64,000 bases of DNA from Erginobacter sp964587835 (GTDB taxonomy: Bacteria > Auribacterota > Erginobacteria > Erginobacterales > Erginobacteraceae): positions 1 through 64,000 of the forward strand of contig CAZPMN010000011.1 of assembly GCA_964587835.1 (NCBI GenBank), written 5' to 3'. Of this stretch, positions 51,497 to 58,134 are shown piece by piece. The stretch's first letter is position 1. The number at the start of each line of letters is the position of its first letter. A program made the translations under genes and the position numbers. Under the pieces are notes generated by a model that worked only from the letters and a program-made list of their open reading frames with translations, was not told where the DNA came from and searched no databases.

Positions 51497-51931
51497 ATGC
51501 GCTTGACCAGTCCCGCGTTTTCCGACGGGAAAGCCATCCCCGCGGACTATACCTGCGACGGGTCGGATAACAACCCCCCCCTGGTGATCGGCGCTATCCC
51601 TCCGGGGGCCGTCTCCCTGGCCCTGGTAATGGATGACCCCGACTCCCCGGGCCGGACTTTCGTCCACTGGGTGGCCTATGATATCGAGGTCGCGGAACGG
51701 ATCGAGGAGGGGTCCCACCCCGGGACCGGCGGTCTCAACGATTTCGGCAGAACCGATTACGGCGGCCCCTGTCCTCACTCCGGGGAACATCGTTACGTCT
51801 TTAAACTCTACGCCCTGGACCGGAAACTTGACCGGGAGCCGGGGTTGAATGAGGAACAACTGCTGGAGGCGGCCGAGGGGCATATCCTCGCCCGCGCCGA
51901 GCTGATCGGCCGCTACCGGCGGGAAAGATAA
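51497..51931 (+). CDS. YbhB/YbcL (PEBP/Raf-kinase-inhibitor-like) protein
   Basis: 144 residues from the ATG at 51497 behind GGGGAGAAGG (an upstream ATG at 51479 is possible). PEBP fold: MRLTSPAFSDGKAIPADYTCDGSDNNPPL, VMDDPDSPGRTFVHWVAYD (DPD-x-P and H-W motif), DYGGPCPHSGEHRYVFKLYAL. Cytosolic; bacterial members bind phosphate-containing ligands and their role is unknown. Confidence 0.94.
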   Translation: MRLTSPAFSDGKAIPADYTCDGSDNNPPLVIGAIPPGAVSLALVMDDPDSPGRTFVHWVAYDIEVAERIEEGSHPGTGGLNDFGRTDYGGPCPHSGEHRYVFKLYALDRKLDREPGLNEEQLLEAAEGHILARAELIGRYRRER

Positions 51932-51982
51932 TCGGCAACACTTCAGCCTTTGAATACGCGTTGCTGTCAGTACCACCATTGA

Positions 51983-52175
51983 CTGTCATTGCGAGGTTTC
52001 CGAACGAAGTGAGGGAGCCGAAGCAATCTCAGCCGGGAGATTGCTTCGTCGGCCCGAAAGCTTTCGGGGCTCCTCGCAATGATGACACGAATGTCATTGC
52101 AAGCGAATGCAATGAGCGAAGCAATCTCGATCCCCTTGGCCGACAATATTGTTTTTCATAAATAATCCGGGTTGA
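51983..52175. repeat. tandem CATTGCGAG-type palindromic repeats and a TIR remnant
   Basis: TGTCATTGCGAGG, a hairpin around GAACGAAGTGAGGG, GAAGCAATCTC, then the reverse block with GAAAGCTTTC, then a second copy starting AATGTCATTGCAAGCG. The tail at 52158-52175 (ATAAATAATCCGGGTT) matches the inverted end of the 180-bp element at 50882. Confidence 0.75.
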
Positions 52176-52187
52176 AGGAGAAGAAAA

Positions 52188-52700
52188 ATGGCAAAGATCG
52201 CGATTCTGATTGATAACGGTTTCGAGGATTCGGAGTACACCCGGCCGGCGGAGGCCTTCCGGGAGGCCGGCCACGAGCTGGTCCATCTCGGGAAAAAGCG
52301 GGGGAGCGTGATCAAAGGGAAGAAGGAGGAGACCCCGGTCATCATCGATCGGGAGGTCGCCGGCGCGCTATCGGCCGATTACGACGCGTTGCTGATCCCC
52401 GGCGGCTACTCCCCCGACCATCTCCGGGCCGATCCGGAGCCGGTGGCCTTCGTCCGGGAGTTCGCCGAATCCGGCAAGCCCCTCTTCTTCATCTGCCACG
52501 GCGGCCAGCTTTTGATTACCGCCGATGTCCTGAAAGGGAGAAAGGCCACCGGGTGGAAGTCGATCGCCCGCGACTTGGTCAACGCCGGGGCCGACTACCG
52601 GGACGAGGAGGTGGTGGTCGATCAGAACTTCGTCTCCAGCCGCCAGCCCTCCGACCTCGACGCCTTCATCCGCGAATCCCTCAACCTCCTCCCCGCTTAG
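52188..52700 (+). CDS. DJ-1/PfpI family protein
   Basis: 170 residues. MAKIAILIDNGFEDSEYTRPAEAF (Glu13), LLIPGGYSPDHLR and the nucleophile elbow FFICHGGQLL (C103, H104) define the PfpI/DJ-1 family: deglycase, chaperone or peptidase activity has been proposed for members. ATG behind AAGGAG. Likely a stress-response protein; a PEBP-like protein is upstream and lactate dehydrogenase downstream. Confidence 0.93.
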   Translation: MAKIAILIDNGFEDSEYTRPAEAFREAGHELVHLGKKRGSVIKGKKEETPVIIDREVAGALSADYDALLIPGGYSPDHLRADPEPVAFVREFAESGKPLFFICHGGQLLITADVLKGRKATGWKSIARDLVNAGADYRDEEVVVDQNFVSSRQPSDLDAFIRESLNLLPA

Positions 52701-52701
52701 C

Positions 52702-52746
52702 CCCTTATTGCACAAAACAAACATGACATGAATTGTGCAACAAGGG
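52702..52746. promoter_or_regulatory. long inverted repeat upstream of lactate dehydrogenase
   Basis: Arms CCCTTATTGCACAA (52702-52715) and TTGTGCAACAAGGG (52733-52746), 13 of 14 paired, loop 17 bases. No T-run, so rather an operator or mRNA stem than a terminator. The TTGCACAA/TTGTGCAA half-sites recall NADH-sensing Rex sites (TTGTGA-type) but are not that consensus. Confidence 0.5.
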
Positions 52747-52760
52747 CCGGGGTGCGAGGT

Positions 52761-53738
52761 ATGGATATGACTGTGAGAAAAGAGTTGAAACCAAAAGTCT
52801 CGATCATCGGGGCGGGGAATGTGGGGCTGCGCTACGCCTACGCCCTGATGATCTCCGGGACCGCCCGGCGGATTCTTCTGGTCGACGTCAACCGGGAGCG
52901 GCTGGAGGGCGAGGTGATGGACTTAAACCACGGCGCGCCCTATATTTCCCCGGTCGAGGTCGTGGCTGGAGATTACCCCGACCTGGCCGGTTCCGACCTG
53001 GTAGTGGTAACCGCGGGTAAGGGTCAGGCCCCGGGCCAGTCCCGTCTCGACCTGATCAAGGAGAACGTCGAGCTCTATAAGACCATCATCCCCGAGGTCG
53101 TCCGGCGGGCCCCCGATGCCCTCCTCCTGATCGTTACCAACCCGGTTGACGTCCTCGCCTACGCCGCCTACCGGATCTCGCGGCAGCCTGCCGGCCGGGT
53201 GATCGGCGCCGGAACCGTCCTCGATTCAGCCCGGCTGCGCTTCCTGGTCGGCCGCCACTGCCGGGTCGACCCCCGCTCGGTTCACGCCTACATCCTCGGC
53301 GAGCACGGCGACTCCGAGTTCCCGGCCTGGTCGCGGGCCCTGATCGGGGGGATGTTCCTGGAGGACTACTGTCCTATCTGCCCGTTTAATAAGATCTGCG
53401 AGCATCGCCAGGAGCTGGAGCAGATCTTCGTCCGGGTCCGGGACTCCGCCTACCGGATCATCGAGCGCAAAGGGGAGACTTCTTACGGGATCGGTCTCGC
53501 CCTGGACCGGATCACCCGGGCCATTCTCAACGACGAGAACGCCATCCTCCCGGTCTCCTCCCTGTTCAGCGATTATCCGGGGGGGAAGGAGGTTTACTTG
53601 AGCCTCCCGGCGGTGGTCAACCGGGAGGGGGTGCGGCAGGTAATCCGGCTCCGGCTGGATCCGGGGGAAGAGCAAGCCCTGGCCGGTTCCGCCGCCGTCA
53701 TCCGGGAGGTAATCGACCAGCTGGACTTGCCGGAATAA
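52761..53738 (+). CDS. ldh: L-lactate dehydrogenase (LDH/MDH family)
   Basis: 325 residues from the ATG at 52761 behind GAGGT. NAD motif GAGNVGLRYAYAL, LLVDVNRERLEGEVMDLNHG, VVTAGKGQAPGQSRLDLIKEN where Gln at the substrate-specificity position favours lactate over malate, VTNPVDVLAY, GTVLDSARLRFLVG, catalytic GEHGDSEFPAWS and SYGIGLAL. An unusual insert CPICPFNKIC (three Cys) precedes the last helix pair. Reduces pyruvate to lactate with NADH. A large inverted repeat just upstream suggests regulated expression. Confidence 0.88.
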   Translation: MDMTVRKELKPKVSIIGAGNVGLRYAYALMISGTARRILLVDVNRERLEGEVMDLNHGAPYISPVEVVAGDYPDLAGSDLVVVTAGKGQAPGQSRLDLIKENVELYKTIIPEVVRRAPDALLLIVTNPVDVLAYAAYRISRQPAGRVIGAGTVLDSARLRFLVGRHCRVDPRSVHAYILGEHGDSEFPAWSRALIGGMFLEDYCPICPFNKICEHRQELEQIFVRVRDSAYRIIERKGETSYGIGLALDRITRAILNDENAILPVSSLFSDYPGGKEVYLSLPAVVNREGVRQVIRLRLDPGEEQALAGSAAVIREVIDQLDLPE

Positions 53739-53766
53739 TCAAATCCCAACCCAAGGAGGTGTTTGT

Positions 53767-54162
53767 ATGACCGCGTTGAATGAGATGTTTCAATCCGCCG
53801 ACTGGAAGAGCGAGAAGCACGTGCCGGTGATCGAGGCCCCGGAGAAGGCCAAGAAGGGGGAGCTGATCGAGGTCAAGGTCAGCGTGGGCAAGGAAGTCGC
53901 CCACCCCAACAAGACCGAGCACCACATCCGCTGGATCGATCTTTACTTTCTCCCCGAAGGGGCAAAGTTCCCCTACCAGATCGGGAAGGCCGAGTTCTGC
54001 GCCCACGGCGCCTCGGCCGAGGGACCGGACACCAGCACCGTCTACACCAACCATTCGGCCGTCTTCAGCTTCAAGACCGAAAAACCGGGGACCATCCTGG
54101 CCTCGTCATTCTGCAACATCCACGGCCTCTGGCAGAATTCCGCGGAAGTCGGGATAGAGTAG
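53767..54162 (+). CDS. superoxide reductase (1Fe-SOR, neelaredoxin type)
   Basis: 131 residues. Fe ligands for the square-pyramidal centre are visible: SEKHVPVIEAP (Glu/His), KTEHHIRWI (two His), and SSFCNIHGLW (Cys and His). This is the 1Fe class lacking the desulforedoxin domain; a separate 38-residue desulforedoxin is encoded at 38592. It reduces superoxide to peroxide. Good AAGGAGG site. The gene is near a ferritin-like and a flavodiiron gene, forming an O2-defence group. Confidence 0.95.
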   Translation: MTALNEMFQSADWKSEKHVPVIEAPEKAKKGELIEVKVSVGKEVAHPNKTEHHIRWIDLYFLPEGAKFPYQIGKAEFCAHGASAEGPDTSTVYTNHSAVFSFKTEKPGTILASSFCNIHGLWQNSAEVGIE

Positions 54163-54173
54163 GCGGTAACCAA

Positions 54174-54214
54174 GGCGGCGGGCCGGCCGCTTCTCTGGGG
54201 CCCTTCCCGCCGCC
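54174..54214. terminator. hairpin between convergent SOR and ferritin-like genes
   Basis: Stem GGCGGCGGG (54174-54182)/CCCGCCGCC (54206-54214), 9 bp, loop 23. No T-run on either side; a heptamer array follows. Possibly a terminator or only a stable intergenic stem. Confidence 0.4.
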
Positions 54215-54220
54215 GTTAAC

Positions 54221-54248
54221 GCTTACCGCTTACTGCTTACTGCTTACC
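54221..54248. repeat. heptamer repeat array (GCTTACT type) at a gene 3' end
   Basis: GCTTACC, GCTTACT, GCTTACT, GCTTACC. The minus-strand ferritin-like gene's stop codon (TAA, 54239-54237) is formed inside the array. Confidence 0.8.
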
Positions 54249-54536
54249 GATCTCCTCCTCCACCTCCTGTTTGCCCTCCTCGTAGAACTTCGCCTCGTCG
54301 GGGGCCAGCTCGTGGAGCAGTCTTAAGAACTCCCCGGCGTGGACCCGTTCCTCGTCGGCGATATCCTTAAGGACCTCGATTGCCAGCTGGTGGTCGGTGG
54401 ATTCGGCCAGCTGCATATAGAGCTGGACCGCCTCGTATTCGGCGGCGATCATAAATCGGATCGCTCGGATCAGTTCCGCGTCGGTGAGTTTCCGATCGCT
54501 GGCCAATCCGGAAAAGGGAGAGGAAAATTCCGGCAT
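54237..54536 (-). CDS. ferritin-like protein (encapsulated-ferritin/rubrerythrin type)
   Basis: 99 residues. Helical diiron pattern: AIRFMIAAEYEAVQLYMQLAEST with E-x6-Y, then EVLKDIADEERVHAGEFLRLLHELAPDE (E-E-x-x-H). This resembles the archaeal encapsulin-fused ferritin-like domain and small rubrerythrin-like proteins. No encapsulin gene is in the window, so the encapsulated form is not proven. Good GAGGAGG ribosome site. Probably stores or detoxifies iron next to SOR and flavodiiron genes. Stop formed inside a heptamer array. Confidence 0.8.
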   Translation of the reverse strand: MPEFSSPFSGLASDRKLTDAELIRAIRFMIAAEYEAVQLYMQLAESTDHQLAIEVLKDIADEERVHAGEFLRLLHELAPDEAKFYEEGKQEVEEEIGKQ

Positions 54537-54719
54537 CGCTTGCCTCCTCTGGTTGGCGGGCCATCGCCCGCTTGGTCGATTGTGGATTCCGGTTTGCTGA
54601 GGAATTCCGGCCGGAACCTGTTCCTATATTATCAGCCGGCCGCCGCCCGGGGCCAGGAATATCGCCACGAAAATCCGGAAGTTTTTCCGGAGGATACTGC
54701 CGGAATTACTTCGCCGTTC

Positions 54720-54748
54720 TTGTCGTCGATCATCGGGATGTGTATAAT
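54720..54748 (+). promoter_or_regulatory. probable promoter of the flavodiiron gene
   Basis: TTGTCG (54720-54725), 17-base spacer, TATAAT (54743-54748). A GGGAGG ribosome binding site lies before the ATG at 54822. Confidence 0.6.
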
Positions 54749-54821
54749 AAACCGATCTTAAGTCCGAAGCTGTCTTTACTTGTGGCCGGTCGGCTGAAAT
54801 CAAAACCGGGAGGATAACGAT

Positions 54822-55988
54822 ATGAAACCGCGAGAAATCACCAGAGGCGTGCATTGGATGGGTGTGATCGACTGGCACCGGCAGCTCTTCGACGCCCTGA
54901 TTCCGCTCCCCGACGGGACCAGTTACAACTCCTACCTGGTCGAGGGAAGCGAGAAGACCGCTCTGATTGACGCCGTCGATCCCCCCTTCGCCGCCGAGCT
55001 GCTGGAAAACCTGGCCGGGGTAAAGAAGCTCGACTATCTCGTCGCCAACCACGCCGAGCAGGACCACTCCGGGTCGATCCCCGATGTTCTCGCCCGTTAT
55101 CCGGAGGCCAAGGTGGTCTGCTCCGAGAAGTGCCAGGGGATGCTGATCGACCTGTTAAAGATCGCCGAGGACCGATTCCTGACCGTGGCCGACGGCGAGA
55201 CCCTCGACCTGGGCGGCCGGACCCTGAAGTTCATCACTACCCCCTGGGTCCACTGGCCGGAGACCATTTCCACCTACCTGGTGGAGGAGAAGATCCTCTT
55301 CTCCTGTGACTTCTTCGGCTCCCACCTGGCCACCACCGATCTCTACGCCTCCGACTGGTGCCGGGTTTACGAGGCGGCCAAGCGCTACTACGGCGAGATA
55401 ATGATGCCGTTTAAGACCGTGATCGGAAAGAACCTGGAGAAGATGGAGGACCTGGAGATCGCCCTGATCGCTCCCAGCCACGGCCCGATCTATGACCGGC
55501 CGGAGCTGATCGTTGAGGCCTACCGGGACTGGGTCTCCGGCCCCCTGAAGCGGTCGGTGGTCCTCCCCTTCGTCTCGATGCACGGTTCCACCGCCCGGAT
55601 GGTCGACCACCTGTTGGCCGCCCTGGCCGGAAAGGGGATCACCGTCCATCCCTTCGATCTGACCGTGGCCGATGCCGGGAAGCTGGTGATTACCCTGGTC
55701 GATGCCTCCGCCCTGGTCCTCGGCACCCCGACGGTCCTGGCCGGGCCCCATCCCCTGGCCGTCTCCGCCGCTGTCCTGGTCAACGCGCTCAAACCCCGCC
55801 TGGCCCACGCCGCGATCTTCGGTTCTTACGGATGGGGAGGGAAGACGGTGGAGACGCTCACCTCCCTGCTTGCCAACCTCAAGGCCGATCTGCTCGAGCC
55901 GGTGCTCTGCCAGGGCCTGCCCGGGGAGGAGGCCTTCCGCGCCCTCGACCGCCTGGCCGGGGAACTGGATCAGAGGCTGAGTGGGTAG
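54822..55988 (+). CDS. A-type flavodiiron protein (FprA)
   Basis: 388 residues. MBL domain with the diiron motif NHAEQDHSGS (H77, E79, D81, H82), VHWPETISTYL, FFSCDFFGSH-like Asp and APSHGPI, then a flavodoxin domain (about 250-388: VSMHGSTARMVDHL, LGTPTVLAGPHP, GSYGWGGKTVE). Reduces O2 to water or NO to N2O using electrons from rubredoxin-like partners. It lies with superoxide reductase and the ferritin-like gene in a detoxification cluster. Confidence 0.97.
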   Translation: MKPREITRGVHWMGVIDWHRQLFDALIPLPDGTSYNSYLVEGSEKTALIDAVDPPFAAELLENLAGVKKLDYLVANHAEQDHSGSIPDVLARYPEAKVVCSEKCQGMLIDLLKIAEDRFLTVADGETLDLGGRTLKFITTPWVHWPETISTYLVEEKILFSCDFFGSHLATTDLYASDWCRVYEAAKRYYGEIMMPFKTVIGKNLEKMEDLEIALIAPSHGPIYDRPELIVEAYRDWVSGPLKRSVVLPFVSMHGSTARMVDHLLAALAGKGITVHPFDLTVADAGKLVITLVDASALVLGTPTVLAGPHPLAVSAAVLVNALKPRLAHAAIFGSYGWGGKTVETLTSLLANLKADLLEPVLCQGLPGEEAFRALDRLAGELDQRLSG

Positions 55989-56030
55989 TCACTGCTGCCT
56001 CTTCGGGTCGCTCCCTCGCCGGCCGTCGCC

Positions 56031-57875
56031 ATGCACCGACGCCAGCTGACAATTCTGCTCGCCGGTCTGCTGGTTTCGGGGGTGGCGGCTCGGGGGGAAG
56101 GGATCAAGCCCTACTCGGTTTCCGTCCACATCAACGGCGAGAAGGTCGACACCCTCCGCCGGCTCTTCGGGGTGAGTCCCGATCCCATCTTCCCGCTCCT
56201 CCTTGACCTCTCCACCGCCTTCGCCGAACGCCATTCCCCCCCGCCCACTTTCACCCTGCTCGAGGCGATCGCCCGGGACGACGCCCGGAAGATGAAGCAG
56301 GCCCTCCGGGCGGAGGGCTATTACGACGCCTCGGTCAAGGTCGAGATCGCGGATCGGGATCATTCCCCCCGGCTCTACTTCAAAGTCACCACCGGGCCTC
56401 TCTTCCAGATCAGTTCGGTCCGGATCGAGAACACCGGTTCGCCGCTCCCAAATGACGTCGTCCTTCCCGCCGGCGGGGAGATCGGACTCCCCCCCGGCGA
56501 GCCGGGTTCGGCGGGCCATATCTTTTCCGCCCAGGCCGCCCTCCTCCGGCGGCTTCTCGACCAGGGGTTTCCCGCCGCCCGGGTGGCCGACCGGGAGGTG
56601 GTGGTGGATCACTCCGACCGGACGGTCTCGGTCACCTTTCGGGTTGACCCCGGGGCGCGGGCGGCCTTCGGGCAGACCGTCTTTGACGGTCTTCAGGATG
56701 TTCGGGAGAAGTTGCTGAGAAAGCAGATCCCCTGGAAACCGGGGGCGGTCTACAGGCCGCGCCGGGTCCAGGAATTCCGGGATCGTCTCGCCCGGCTCGG
56801 TCTTTTCAGTACCCTGCTGATCTCGACCGAAGAGGGGGAGGCCCCCGCCGCCGGAGAGGGAGAGGGGCCGCCGCTCCGGCCCATCAATATCCTGGTCAGT
56901 CTCCGGGAACGCGACAGTCACACCTTCGGACTCGAAGCCGGCTACGGGACCGATATCGGGGTCGGCGGCGCCGTCTCCTGGGAGGACCGAAATTTAACCG
57001 GGCACGGGGACCTCTTCCGGCTCCGGATCTTCGGCAGCGAGGATCTCTATTACGCCGAGGGGGTCTACCGGGTTCGTTCCTTCCTCCATCCCGACCAGTC
57101 GCTCACCCTCTCGGTCCAGCCGGTCTACGACCAGCCCCGGGCCTACACCAGCTACCGCTGGCGGGGGGCGGCCCTGCTGCGACGGGAGTTTAGCGATCAC
57201 TTCGCTCTCAGCGGGGGAACCGCCTACACTTACGACCGGGTCGAGCAGTTTGACCAGGAGCAGGAATTCTTTCTCTGTTCCCTTCCCCTGAGCGCGCAGT
57301 TTCAGGCCGGACGGAGGGTGGAGCAGCGGTTGGAACGGGCCGGGGTGCTCCTGATGGTCCAGGGCGAGCCGTACTACGACCTCAAGCGCGAAAACTACTT
57401 TGTCAAGACGCTGGCCTCCGCCAGTTTCCTCTACCGCTTCCCCGGGGCGGATTTCTTGAGCGCCGTCGCCCGGGCCACGGCCGGCAGCCTCCCCGCCGCC
57501 GATCTGGCCGAGGTTCCCGCCGACCTCCGGTTCTACGCCGGGGGGGCCAACTCGATCCGGGGTTACGCCTACCAGAAGGTCGGGCCGATGGTTGATGGCA
57601 GTCCCGTCGGGGGGCTATCCATCTTCACCACCAGTTTCGAACTTAATTGCCGGGTGATCGGAGACTTCGGGGCGGCGGCCTTTGTCGACGGGGGGGCCGC
57701 CTTCGCCGAGGATTTCCCCCGCTTCGGTGACGAGATCCGCTGGGGGACCGGGGTCGGGTTGCGCTACTTCTCCCTGATCGGGCCCGTCGGTCTCGACCTC
57801 GGCTTCCCGATCGACCCCCGGCCGGGGATCGACGCCGCCTTCCAGGTCTACGTCAGCGTCGCCCAGATCTATTGA
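56031..57875 (+). CDS. tamA: TamA/BamA-like outer-membrane assembly protein
   Basis: 614 residues. N-terminal signal-like segment (LTILLAGLLVSGVAA), about three POTRA-type domains (residues 25-290: YYDASVKVEIADRD, GPLFQISSVRIENTG, FRVDPGARAAFGQTVFDGL), and a C-terminal Omp85 beta-barrel with LEAGYGTDIGVGGAVSWEDRNLTG, GGANSIRGYAYQKVGP (the L6 R-G-Y motif), FVDGGAAF and GVGLRYFSLIGPVGLDLGFPI. Acts with TamB in outer-membrane and lipid transport. The downstream gene encodes TamB after a repeat-filled gap. Confidence 0.93.
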   Translation: MHRRQLTILLAGLLVSGVAARGEGIKPYSVSVHINGEKVDTLRRLFGVSPDPIFPLLLDLSTAFAERHSPPPTFTLLEAIARDDARKMKQALRAEGYYDASVKVEIADRDHSPRLYFKVTTGPLFQISSVRIENTGSPLPNDVVLPAGGEIGLPPGEPGSAGHIFSAQAALLRRLLDQGFPAARVADREVVVDHSDRTVSVTFRVDPGARAAFGQTVFDGLQDVREKLLRKQIPWKPGAVYRPRRVQEFRDRLARLGLFSTLLISTEEGEAPAAGEGEGPPLRPINILVSLRERDSHTFGLEAGYGTDIGVGGAVSWEDRNLTGHGDLFRLRIFGSEDLYYAEGVYRVRSFLHPDQSLTLSVQPVYDQPRAYTSYRWRGAALLRREFSDHFALSGGTAYTYDRVEQFDQEQEFFLCSLPLSAQFQAGRRVEQRLERAGVLLMVQGEPYYDLKRENYFVKTLASASFLYRFPGADFLSAVARATAGSLPAADLAEVPADLRFYAGGANSIRGYAYQKVGPMVDGSPVGGLSIFTTSFELNCRVIGDFGAAAFVDGGAAFAEDFPRFGDEIRWGTGVGLRYFSLIGPVGLDLGFPIDPRPGIDAAFQVYVSVAQIY

Positions 57876-57917
57876 GCAGATGAAAACATCTAAAAGCATC
57901 GAGTGTAATTCCTCGCG

Positions 57918-58080
57918 GCCGGTCATTGCGAGGAACTCCCTTGATCTGTCACTGCGAGGAGTCCCGAACACTTTCGGGACGACGAAGCAATCCCAACCAG
58001 CCCCGTGGTGGATTCCCAGGTTCCCGGGTCATTGCGAGGACCCTGAGCATAGCGAAGGGGACGAAGCAATCTCAACCCGG
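57918..58080. repeat. two CATTGCGAG/AGCAATCTC palindromic repeats between tamA and tamB
   Basis: GTCATTGCGAGG, a GTCCCGAACACTTTCGGGAC hairpin, GACGAAGCAATCCC, then a second copy (GGTCATTGCGAGGACCC, GAAGCAATCTC). They separate the two genes of the tam pair. Confidence 0.75.
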
Positions 58081-58134
58081 ATCCTGGTGATGCTGTTTAA
58101 CTTTAACAAGTTCGCCCCGGCCAAACTGATTTAG

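Noticed and set aside
52702..52746. canonical Rex operator
   Set aside because: Half-sites (TTGCACAA/TTGTGCAA) are separated by 17 bases and do not match the compact Rex consensus.
54237..54536. encapsulin nanocompartment locus
   Set aside because: Only a ferritin-like gene is present; no HK97-fold shell protein is found in the window.
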